Positions 17,355-24,772 of a DNA stretch of 64,000 bases are shown here, piece after piece. The stretch is from Flavobacterium segetis (GTDB lineage: Bacteria; Bacteroidota; Bacteroidia; Flavobacteriales; Flavobacteriaceae). Position numbers and translations under genes: made by a program. The number at the start of each line of letters is the position of its first letter. The first letter of the stretch is position 1. Location: assembly GCF_900129575.1 (NCBI RefSeq), contig NZ_FQWE01000002.1, forward strand, positions 310,001 through 374,000, read 5' to 3'. The notes under the pieces were generated by a model. It was not told the origin of the DNA. It searched no databases and saw nothing but the letters and a program-made list of their open reading frames with translations.

Positions 17355-18533
17355 ATGAAACCAGATTTATTTCAAGCGCCGGATTATTACAATCTAGATG
17401 ATTTATTAACAGAAGAGCACAAATTAGTTCGCGACTCTGCCCGTGCATGGGTAAAACGCGAAGTATCGCCTATAATTGAAGATTATGCTCAAAGAGCTGA
17501 ATTTCCAAAACAAATTATCAAAGGTTTAGGAGAAATAGGTGGTTTTGGTCCTTATATTCCCGAAGAATATGGCGGAGCAGGTTTAGACCAAATTTCTTAC
17601 GGTTTAATTATGCAGGAAATTGAGCGCGGAGATTCTGGCGTTCGTTCTACTTCATCAGTTCAGTCTTCATTAGTTATGTATCCTATTTGGAAATTTGGCA
17701 CAGAAGAACAACGTGTCAAATATTTACCAAAATTAGCTACTGGAGAATATATGGGATGTTTTGGTTTGACAGAACCAGATCATGGTTCAAATCCAAGCGG
17801 AATGACAACCAACTATAAAGATATGGGCGACCATTATCTTTTGAACGGTGCTAAGATGTGGATATCTAATGCTCCTTTTGCAGATATTGCTGTGGTTTGG
17901 GCTAAAAATGAAGAAGGTAGGATACATGGTTTAATCGTAGAAAGAGGCATGGAAGGTTTTACTACTCCTGAAACTCATAATAAATGGTCTCTGCGAGCCT
18001 CTTCAACTGGAGAGCTCATTTTTGATAATGTAAAAATTCCAAAAGAAAATTTATTAACAGGAAAAACAGGCCTTGGAGCACCAATGCAATGTCTAGATTC
18101 TGCTCGATATGGAATTGCATGGGGAGCAATTGGTGCTGCAATGGATTGTTATGACACTGCTTTGCGATATGCCAAAGAAAGAATCCAGTTTGACAAGCCA
18201 ATCGCGGGGACACAATTACAACAAAAGAAATTAGCCGAAATGATTACTGAAATCACAAAAGCGCAGTTACTAACGTGGCGATTAGGCGTTTTAAGAAACG
18301 AAGGAAGAGCAACTACCGCTCAAATTTCTATGGCAAAGCGTAATAATGTTGATATGGCAATCAATATTGCTCGTGAAGCAAGACAAATTCTTGGCGGAAT
18401 GGGAATTACCGGCGAATATTCTATTATGCGTCACATGATGAATTTAGAATCAGTGATTACTTACGAAGGAACACATGACATTCACTTATTAATAACCGGT
18501 CTCGATATTACGGGAATTGCCGCTTTTAAATAG
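17355..18533 (+). CDS. Acyl-CoA dehydrogenase, glutaryl-CoA dehydrogenase-like
   Basis: 392 residues from MKPDLFQAPDYYNLDDLLTE. FAD-dependent acyl-CoA dehydrogenase fold: GCFGLTEPDHGSNPSGM (FAD/substrate), KMWISNAPFADI, and the base glutamate in ITYEGTHDIHLLITG. IERGDSGVRSTSSVQSS and YGGAGLDQISYGLI match glutaryl-CoA dehydrogenases closely, including the Arg that binds the second carboxylate. Likely role is lysine/tryptophan breakdown through glutaryl-CoA; a short-chain acyl-CoA dehydrogenase is the alternative. A TAGCTTTG -7 box at 17327-17334 supports the ATG at 17355 over the TTG at 17346. A terminator follows at 18570. Confidence 0.92.
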   Translation: MKPDLFQAPDYYNLDDLLTEEHKLVRDSARAWVKREVSPIIEDYAQRAEFPKQIIKGLGEIGGFGPYIPEEYGGAGLDQISYGLIMQEIERGDSGVRSTSSVQSSLVMYPIWKFGTEEQRVKYLPKLATGEYMGCFGLTEPDHGSNPSGMTTNYKDMGDHYLLNGAKMWISNAPFADIAVVWAKNEEGRIHGLIVERGMEGFTTPETHNKWSLRASSTGELIFDNVKIPKENLLTGKTGLGAPMQCLDSARYGIAWGAIGAAMDCYDTALRYAKERIQFDKPIAGTQLQQKKLAEMITEITKAQLLTWRLGVLRNEGRATTAQISMAKRNNVDMAINIAREARQILGGMGITGEYSIMRHMMNLESVITYEGTHDIHLLITGLDITGIAAFK

Positions 18534-18569
18534 AACTAAACGTTTATTAAACTATACATAAAATTGATT

Positions 18570-18601
18570 AAAGAAGCTTCTTGGAAACAAGGAGCTTCTT
18601 T
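18570..18601 (+). terminator. Terminator after the acyl-CoA dehydrogenase
   Basis: AAAGAAGCTTCTTG pairs with CAAGGAGCTTCTTT (one G-T) around GAAA, 36 nt after the stop. It overlaps the spurious TTG start at 18581 of the next frame. Confidence 0.75.
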
Positions 18602-18625
18602 ATATTTACGCTAAAAATACCACTT

Positions 18626-19411
18626 ATGAATATTGCTACAATCAACAATAGTATACAGCCTCAAAAACAAATATTATTAAAGCATTCTCTCTACGAAAAA
18701 GTAAAAACGATTGAAGACCTACAATGCTTTTTAGAAAATCATGTCTATGCTGTTTGGGATTTCATGTCATTATTGAAAGCTTTACAAGCTAAATTAACTT
18801 GTACTACAACTCCATGGTTTGCAACTCCTAATCCAGAAACAAGATATTTAATAAATGAAATTGTTGTCGCAGAAGAATCTGATTTAACATTAGATGGAAG
18901 ACGCTCTAGTCATTTTGAGATGTACATAGAAGCAATGGAATCTTGCGACGCAGACACTTCAGGCATTAAAAATTTTCTAAAAGAGGTAGCATCGTTGCAA
19001 AATATATTTGTTGCCATTAAAACCAGTAATTTACATCCAGATATAAAAGCATTTTTAGACTTTACTTTTAGAGTCATTGAAGAGGGTAAATCACATGAAA
19101 TTGCCGCTGCTTTTACTTTTGGAAGAGAAGATCTAATTCCTGCAATGTTCACTGAAATCTTGAAGAATTTTCAAGCTAATTTCCCTGCAACTGATTTAAG
19201 TAAACTGATCTATTATTTTGAAAGACATATTGAACTAGACGCTGACGAGCATGGGCCAATGGCAATGAAAATGATAACAGAGTTGTGTGGAACAGATGCA
19301 CAAAAATGGTCAGATGTTGAGGAAGTTTCTAAATTAGCTTTAGAAAAGCGAATTGGTTTATGGAATGCTATCGAAGAGCTATTAATGGCAGCAAAAATTG
19401 TAACAACTTAA
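18626..19411 (+). CDS. DUF3050 family protein
   Basis: 261 residues from MNIATINNSIQPQKQILLKH. The family hallmarks are VYAVWDFMSLLKALQ, TPWFATPNPETRYLINEIV and FERHIELDADEHGPMAMKM. The helical fold with conserved His/Glu/Asp residues resembles heme-oxygenase/TENA-like proteins and may bind a metal (family inference). Function unknown. The frame opens at 18581 with TTG, but that lies within the preceding terminator hairpin, so the ATG at 18626 is used. Convergent with the ferredoxin gene. Confidence 0.85.
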   Translation: MNIATINNSIQPQKQILLKHSLYEKVKTIEDLQCFLENHVYAVWDFMSLLKALQAKLTCTTTPWFATPNPETRYLINEIVVAEESDLTLDGRRSSHFEMYIEAMESCDADTSGIKNFLKEVASLQNIFVAIKTSNLHPDIKAFLDFTFRVIEEGKSHEIAAAFTFGREDLIPAMFTEILKNFQANFPATDLSKLIYYFERHIELDADEHGPMAMKMITELCGTDAQKWSDVEEVSKLALEKRIGLWNAIEELLMAAKIVTT

Positions 19412-19451
19412 AACTGCAATTTGCGTCTCTTCTTAAAAAAAATAAAATTAT

Positions 19452-19476
19452 AAGTCCTGAATAATAATCAGGACTT
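19452..19476. terminator. Bidirectional terminator between DUF3050 and ferredoxin genes
   Basis: AAGTCCTGA and TCAGGACTT form a perfect 9-bp stem around ATAATAA, with a T-run on the plus strand and A/T-rich sequence on the other. It lies between the two convergent stops. Confidence 0.8.
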
Positions 19477-19481
19477 TTTCA

Positions 19482-19814
19482 TTAACTTTCTGGTGCTAAT
19501 TCTAGCTCTAATCCCTCAAGACTTTCAGTAATTGGAATTTGGCAACCCAATCGGCTATTAGATTTCACGAAAAAAGCTTCCGACAGCATAGCTTCTTCAT
19601 CGTCGCCCATTTTTGGTAAAGCCACATCATTCACAACATAACACTGACAGGAAGCGCACATCGCCATTCCACCGCAAGTTCCTACTGTTCCCTCTTCTGC
19701 TAATTCATACATTCGAATTAGCTCCATGATATTCATATTCATATCTGTTGGCGCTGCAACTTCGTGAGCTATTCCGTTTCTATCGGTAATTTTTATAGTA
19801 ATATCTTGTGACAT
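19482..19814 (-). CDS. 2Fe-2S ferredoxin, adrenodoxin type
   Basis: 110 residues. Cluster ligands C47, C53, C56 and C91 follow the C-x5-C-x2-C-x34-C spacing of adrenodoxin/ISC-type ferredoxins (VGTCGGMAMCASCQCYV; SRLGCQIPI). Electron carrier, plausibly for Fe-S assembly or a cytochrome P450-type partner. The Fe-S genes nifU-C and mrp lie just upstream on the same strand. Its ATG overlaps by one base the TAA of a decayed gene (TAATG), suggesting the two were once coupled. Confidence 0.93.
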   Translation of the reverse strand: MSQDITIKITDRNGIAHEVAAPTDMNMNIMELIRMYELAEEGTVGTCGGMAMCASCQCYVVNDVALPKMGDDEEAMLSEAFFVKSNSRLGCQIPITESLEGLELELAPES

Positions 19815-20235
19815 TATTTTTTCTTGTTCTTTTTTAATTGCTCTATGTCAGCTAAATCGTTATAAAGATCTGTAGCTGTTTTATTAATTATTAAATCGTC
19901 AAAATCCGTGTTAGAAATTTGTCATTTATCAACTTCAAAATTATTTCGTTTTCTAAAATATTCCTAAATTTTAATCTGTCAACAATTGTAATAATTTCTA
20001 TTTTAGAAAGTTCTGACCTAATTACTCTTCTTGAAAAATTAGTACTGAAAATTCCTCATTCACTTTTGCTGACTTTTGATTGTTTCGTTCGATCTATAGG
20101 TACATCTTTCCAGTACTTCTGACATATCCATCCAAAGTTAAATCGTTACCTCCAACTAAAATAAAATCAATTTATTATTTTTCTAAAACTGATAGGAAAT
20201 CTAAAAAATCAATATTAAATAAATTATTTGACCTG
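19814..20235 (-). pseudogene. Decayed nucleotidyltransferase (DUF6036 / AbiEii-like)
   Basis: Read leftward the region gives FNIDFLDFLSVLEK, two stops, IDFILVGGNDLTLDGYVRST, GKMYL, a stop, and IERNNQKSAKVNEEFSV. After several frameshifts and loss of the middle it ends NTDFDDLIINKTATDLYNDL and ADIEQLKKNKKK, then TAA. This matches small nucleotidyltransferases where FLxxLxxxxVDFLIVGGYAL-HGY-R-TGDMDIW precedes a C-terminal DDLIxNKxATGRPKDLxDIExL. The catalytic GD-D pattern is destroyed. Such proteins occur as minimal nucleotidyltransferases and in toxin-antitoxin pairs. No partner remains. Confidence 0.75.
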
Positions 20236-20423
20236 ATTTCTTACTAGAGTTATGCTTCTATCCACTTTCTACACAAAGGAAGAATTCATTATAAAACATA
20301 CCTCATTTAATCTTTCTATTGGCGTTTTATTAATCTAGCAAAAACCATAATTATCTGTTTGTTAAAAGGTAGACATAAACACCACAATCCTTTCCATTTT
20401 AATCCTATCCATTAGATCAATTA

Positions 20424-20663
20424 CTACAAAATATTTGTAACCGTTTCTATTTGTGGTGCAAATTTTTTAATAGTTGTTTCAACTCCTGCCCTAAGCGTCA
20501 TTTGGTTTACGCTGCAACTGGTGCAGGCTCCTTCCAATCGTACTTTTACATGTTTCCCATCTTCAATGGAGATAAGTGAAATATCACCGCCATCCGAATT
20601 TAAGAAAGGTCTAATTTCTTCGAGTGCTTTTTGAACTTCTGTGGTTAATTCTTCTGTTGTCAT
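20424..20663 (-). CDS. NifU family protein (C-terminal Fe-S scaffold domain)
   Basis: 79 residues, a stand-alone NifU C-terminal domain. FLNSDGGDISLISIEDGKHV and the cluster-binding C47-x2-C50 in GACTSCSVNQMTL are diagnostic. It carries and delivers Fe-S clusters. It follows mrp on the same strand with a 115-nt gap. The pairing of Mrp and NifU-C is common in Bacteroidota, consistent with a cluster transfer unit that could serve the ferredoxin downstream. Confidence 0.95.
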   Translation of the reverse strand: MTTEELTTEVQKALEEIRPFLNSDGGDISLISIEDGKHVKVRLEGACTSCSVNQMTLRAGVETTIKKFAPQIETVTNIL

Positions 20664-20778
20664 ATCTTTTGATACTATAAAAATTAGAAAATGTGTTAAT
20701 TTAGGTAATGAGATAAAATTCTTTTAGTATGTCATTCTACAATCCATATTTCTAATTCTCTTATTTTTTTCTGATTTT

Positions 20779-21918
20779 CTAATTTTTTTTAACTGCTGAG
20801 CAACCTGCCATAGTGGTGATTTTAACAGCTTCCGTAGCTGGTAGATTTTCATTTCGATTTATCACCTCACGCACTACATTTCTTGTAATTTCTTCAAATA
20901 CTTTTTGTGTAACAGAACCTGTTTGCATTGCAGCCGGACGACCAAAGTCTCCTGCTTCGCGGATAGACTGTACAATAGGCACTTCTCCAAGGAAAGGCAC
21001 ATCTAAATCATCAGCTAAATTTTTAGCACCTTCTTTTCCAAAAATATGATATTTATTATTAGGCAGTTCCTCTGGTGTAAAATAAGCCATGTTTTCGATA
21101 ATTCCTAAAACGGGAACATTGATGGCATCAGACATAAACATCGAAACTCCTTTTTTGGCATCAGCCAGCGCAACCGCTTGTGGTGTACTTACAATAACAA
21201 CACCTGTAATAGGTAATGCTTGTACAATAGATAAATGGATATCACCAGTTCCTGGTGGAAGATCGACTAACAAAAAATCTAATTCACCCCAATCAGCGTC
21301 AAAAATCATTTGGTTTAAAGCCTTTGAAGCCATTGGACCTCTCCAAATAACAGCTTGACTAGGAGACGTAAAAAAACCGATAGAAAGAATTTTCACTTCG
21401 TAACTTTCCACTGGTTTCATTTTAGATTTACCATCAACTACAACTGAAATTGGTTTTGCACTTTCCACATCAAACATGATAGGCATTGACGGACCATAGA
21501 TGTCAGCATCTAAAATTCCAACTGAAAACCCCATTTTAGCTAATGAAACAGCCAAATTTGCTGTAACTGTTGATTTTCCAACTCCTCCTTTACCAGATGC
21601 TACTCCTATTATATTTTTTATTCCAGGAATTGCTTTTCCTTTTATTTGATTTGGATTTTCTGCTGCAACAGCTTCCACTTTTATATTTACTTTTACGATA
21701 ATATCTGCTGAGAATTTTTCGTGAATTAATTTCTTAATATCATCCTCAGCCCTTTTTTTAATATGCATGGCTGGAGTTGCTATTACTAGATCAACTGTAA
21801 CTTCGTTACCAAAAATTAGTACATTTTTGACAGCACCACTTTCAACCATACTTTTACCTTCGCCAGCGATCGTGATTGATTCTAAAGCCTTAAGGATTTC
21901 TTTTCTATCTAATTTCAT
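20779..21918 (-). CDS. Mrp/NBP35 family Fe-S cluster carrier ATPase
   Basis: 379 residues. An N-terminal MIP18-type domain (residues 1-85) precedes a deviant-Walker ATPase: GVASGKGGVGKSTVTANLAV at about 105-124, DADIYGPSMP, and LLVDLPPGTGDIHLS. Family role: ATP-dependent transfer of Fe-S clusters. The C-x2-C seen after ENM in many ApbC proteins is absent here (ENMAYFTPEELPNNKYHIFG), as is usual in Flavobacteriia; the late Cys in TTMAGCSAVKKN remains. First gene of the Fe-S group. Confidence 0.95.
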   Translation of the reverse strand: MKLDRKEILKALESITIAGEGKSMVESGAVKNVLIFGNEVTVDLVIATPAMHIKKRAEDDIKKLIHEKFSADIIVKVNIKVEAVAAENPNQIKGKAIPGIKNIIGVASGKGGVGKSTVTANLAVSLAKMGFSVGILDADIYGPSMPIMFDVESAKPISVVVDGKSKMKPVESYEVKILSIGFFTSPSQAVIWRGPMASKALNQMIFDADWGELDFLLVDLPPGTGDIHLSIVQALPITGVVIVSTPQAVALADAKKGVSMFMSDAINVPVLGIIENMAYFTPEELPNNKYHIFGKEGAKNLADDLDVPFLGEVPIVQSIREAGDFGRPAAMQTGSVTQKVFEEITRNVVREVINRNENLPATEAVKITTMAGCSAVKKN

Positions 21919-22249
21919 TTTTAGTCTACTTTTTAAACTGATATTCGAGTCCAGAATATTATCTTTATTTAAACTGATTTCAGATTACAAAGATAACAGA
22001 TTATGTTCTTAAAATAAAGGAATTAGATTGGATTTGTTGATGCGAGAATTGCCAATGATTATTTGTATTTTTTTTTGAAAGACAAAAAATTTAACCTTTA
22101 ACACAATTTAAAATTGAGTTTGATTTCAAGCTAATAATAGATACTAAGATTTTAAAATTAGCTATTGAAAGTTTATTGCAATTTGGAAGTTATTACAATT
22201 ATTTTTCTAAAAAGTAGCTGTAACATACCAACATCTTCTCTTTAAAGTT
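21919..22249. other. Intergenic region, no gene seen
   Basis: 331 bp, AT-rich, between mrp and the MGMT-like gene, both leftward. It must contain the mrp promoter, but no exact TTG-N19-TAnnTTTG pair was identified on the minus strand. Confidence 0.4.
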
Positions 22250-22576
22250 TTAGACCTCAACTTTCGGAATCCAAAAAACCACTTCAAAGTCCTTTATTTG
22301 ATTATCAATAACAACTATCCCTTCATTCTCTAATAATTGTTGCATTAAATTTGTACCGTCAAAATGTAGTTTTCCGGTGAGTAAACCATTTCTATTTACA
22401 ACTCGATGCGCTGGAACATCTTCTAAATGATGTGATGCATTCATCGCCCAACCCACCATTCTTGCAGAGCGCGCGGTTCCTAGTGCTTTTGCAATAGCGC
22501 CGTAGGAGGTAACTTTACCGTATGGAATTAGTCTAACAATAGCGTAAACACGCTCAAAAAAATTATCATTTTCCAT
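22250..22576 (-). CDS. Alkyltransferase-like protein (MGMT family, no acceptor cysteine)
   Basis: 108 residues. MGMT C-terminal DNA-binding fold: IPYGKVTSYGAIAKALG is the recognition helix-turn-helix, ARSARMVGWAMN contains the Arg finger region, and VPAHRVVNRNG is the active-site loop. True methyltransferases have PCHR; here residue 56 is Ala, so it cannot accept an alkyl group. Such ATL proteins bind O6-alkylguanine and hand the lesion to nucleotide-excision repair. Classic ATLs usually have Trp in this position. Confidence 0.92.
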   Translation of the reverse strand: MENDNFFERVYAIVRLIPYGKVTSYGAIAKALGTARSARMVGWAMNASHHLEDVPAHRVVNRNGLLTGKLHFDGTNLMQQLLENEGIVVIDNQIKDFEVVFWIPKVEV

Positions 22577-22621
22577 CTTTCTAAGTCATAACATAAATTT
22601 CGATAACATATTTATTAATCC

Positions 22622-23266
22622 TTACTTGAGGTAGTACTTAATAATATTGATTAAAGTAACAACAGCGATTACTCCGGTGATGCTACCTATAATTGTATTC
22701 ATGTTACGCATAAAATAATCCGTTTTTCCTTGAATTTTTTGAAAGAAAGTAATATAAAAGTAAAAAACTAAGAAAGAACCGAGAACTACTCCTGTTACGA
22801 AAATAATTACATGACTAATGTCAAAATAAAATAAGTTGTAAGAAGCTAAAGTTATACTTACAAAAACATAATAGGGAATTGGGAAAAAATTAAGCACCGA
22901 CAGTAGCATTCCTAAAAAAAAACGCGTGGAAGTGCTCCTTTTCTTTATTTTACCTTTTATCTTCTTTGGTTTCTTTGCAATAAATAGAAAATAAATGGAA
23001 AGTATAAGAAAGATGCCAAAACCTACTTCCCTCAACAAAACAATCACATTAGGATGCTCTTTTATAAACTGTGCAAATAAAATCGCTAATGCAGCTTGAA
23101 AAAAAATTACAATCACAGCACCTAACACAAACCAATAGGCACTGCGTTTTCCTTCCTTGAGATTCACTTTTGCAGCGGTCATATTGATTAGTCCTGGAGG
23201 CGTAATCCCTATTACAGCAGTGAGAAAACCTAAAAACAACGAAACAACTAAATTTATTGTCAGCAT
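22622..23266 (-). CDS. LysE family translocator
   Basis: 214 residues with six hydrophobic segments. FLGFLTAVIGITPPGLINMT at the N-terminus corresponds to the conserved G-x-x-x-G-P-x motif of LysE/RhtB amino-acid exporters. A basic loop (KKPKKIKGKIKKRSTSTRF) separates segments 3 and 4. Inner-membrane exporter of an unknown amino acid or metabolite. Leftward with the MGMT-like gene, 45 nt apart, and downstream of trmB. Confidence 0.88.
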   Translation of the reverse strand: MLTINLVVSLFLGFLTAVIGITPPGLINMTAAKVNLKEGKRSAYWFVLGAVIVIFFQAALAILFAQFIKEHPNVIVLLREVGFGIFLILSIYFLFIAKKPKKIKGKIKKRSTSTRFFLGMLLSVLNFFPIPYYVFVSITLASYNLFYFDISHVIIFVTGVVLGSFLVFYFYITFFQKIQGKTDYFMRNMNTIIGSITGVIAVVTLINIIKYYLK

Positions 23267-23300
23267 GCGAGTACTATAAAATCATTCGTCATATATAAAA

Positions 23301-23978
23301 CTACTCTTTAATCCTGAATCGAATATACGTAATTGCTTTATTTATTTCTAAATATTGTTTTTCATAGAATGTCTGAAAAGCAGTAACTTCCTCTGGACTT
23401 CCCTCATTTACATAAACATTGTGATTGGCATAGAGAACTTCGTGTCCTTCACCATGTAACAATCCTAATGTGTAACCATGCATAAATTCGCTATCTGTTT
23501 TTAAATTTACAACACCGTCTTTTTTGAGTACTTTTTTATACAATTGTAAAAACTCTGAATTGGTCATTCTATGTTTAGTACGTTTGTATTTTATCTGTGG
23601 ATCGGGGAAAGTAATCCAAATTTCATTTACTTCATTCTCTGCAAAAATGTGATTAATTAATTCAATTTGAGTACGGATAAAAGCGACATTAGTTAAGCCA
23701 TCCTCCACGGCTGTTTTAGCACCTCGCCAAAAACGAGCTCCTTTAATATCAATCCCTACAAAGTTTTTATTGGGATATTTTTCGGCTAGACCAATGGAAT
23801 ATTCGCCTTTTCCACAACCTAACTCGAGCACTAGTGGATTATCATTTTTAAAGAAATCATCATTCCATTTTCCTTTTAACGGAAATAAATCTCCCACAAC
23901 TTCCTCTCTTGTTGGTTGGAAAACGTTATCAAATGTTTCGTTTTCTTTAAATCGTTTTAATTTATTTTTACTTCCCAC
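23301..23978 (-). CDS. trmB: tRNA (guanine(46)-N7)-methyltransferase
   Basis: 225 residues. SAM motif LVLELGCGKGEYSIGLAEK, FVGIDIKGARFWRGAKTA, and the catalytic region IWITFPDPQIKYKRTKHRM are diagnostic of TrmB, which makes m7G46 in tRNA variable loops. N-terminal KLKRFKENETFDNVFQP is the usual Bacteroidota form. Start at 23978 gives normal length. LysE follows 34 nt downstream, probably in the same transcript. Confidence 0.96.
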   Translation of the reverse strand: MGSKNKLKRFKENETFDNVFQPTREEVVGDLFPLKGKWNDDFFKNDNPLVLELGCGKGEYSIGLAEKYPNKNFVGIDIKGARFWRGAKTAVEDGLTNVAFIRTQIELINHIFAENEVNEIWITFPDPQIKYKRTKHRMTNSEFLQLYKKVLKKDGVVNLKTDSEFMHGYTLGLLHGEGHEVLYANHNVYVNEGSPEEVTAFQTFYEKQYLEINKAITYIRFRIKE

Positions 23979-24250
23979 TTTTTAAAATATTTTTGTTGCC
24001 GACTGTTCAATCTTTCATTTCAGTTGACAAAATTAATGAAATATATAAGACGGAAGTCAATCAAGGAAAAAACCTTGCTATAAACATATTCAAGTTGGCA
24101 ACTTCACCTATTTTTACCTAAATTCTCCAAAAAAAAATTAATTTACATTGATAGCTTCATATTAATTATCGATAAGATAAGGCACCTGAATAAAAACTCT
24201 GAATAAGTAGTAATACACATATTAGTTAGAACAAAATTTACTTTATGCTT

Positions 24251-24760
24251 TTAATTTTTTATTTGCATCTTTCTAATAATAGCATCCTCACTATTACTTT
24301 TAAGTTTTATGATCTCACTTGAATTTTCATTAGGCACCGTCATTGACAATACATATTGTTTAATTTTCCATTCTTTTCCTTTTTTAACTAAAACTCCTGA
24401 ACCACGACAAATTTTCATTTGTGTATTCAACAATTCATCAAACCAAGCTAGGTTTCCCGTTTTATCAAAAAAGATATGACGTTCTAATGTTGTAAAACTC
24501 CAAGCTTTTCCTTTGTCAAAATGAGGTTTAGCGTAGCTTTGAAATGCTTCCTTATTCCAATTTTCAGTTGCATCTGTACCAATGAAAACTGCATCAGCAG
24601 TCATTAAATTAAAATAATCATCATAATTAGCAGTTGCTGCGGCCACGTGCCAATCATCTATAGTTGAATTCACATTTTTTTCAGCGTTTACAGTCTTTAA
24701 TTCAATGCTTTTACAACTCCATAAAGATAGTAGAACCAGAAAAATAATAATTTTTTTCAT
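24251..24760 (-). CDS. SnoaL/NTF2-like lipoprotein
   Basis: 169 residues. MKKIIIFLVLLSLWSCKS is a lipoprotein signal with Cys16. The body fits an NTF2/DUF4440 fold: VNSTIDDWHVAAATANYDDY, LMTADAVFIGTDATENWNKE, LAWFDELLNTQMKICRGSGV and KKGKEWKIKQYVLSMTVPNE. Exported small alpha+beta barrel of unknown ligand. It follows the AsmA-like gene with a 12-nt gap, so it is probably the second gene of that operon. Confidence 0.88.
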   Translation of the reverse strand: MKKIIIFLVLLSLWSCKSIELKTVNAEKNVNSTIDDWHVAAATANYDDYFNLMTADAVFIGTDATENWNKEAFQSYAKPHFDKGKAWSFTTLERHIFFDKTGNLAWFDELLNTQMKICRGSGVLVKKGKEWKIKQYVLSMTVPNENSSEIIKLKSNSEDAIIRKMQIKN

Positions 24761-24772
24761 AGATGTTAGGTT

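Noticed and set aside
19919..20122. 67-residue plus-strand ORF near the ferredoxin gene
   Set aside because: It is antisense to the decayed nucleotidyltransferase and shows no domain.
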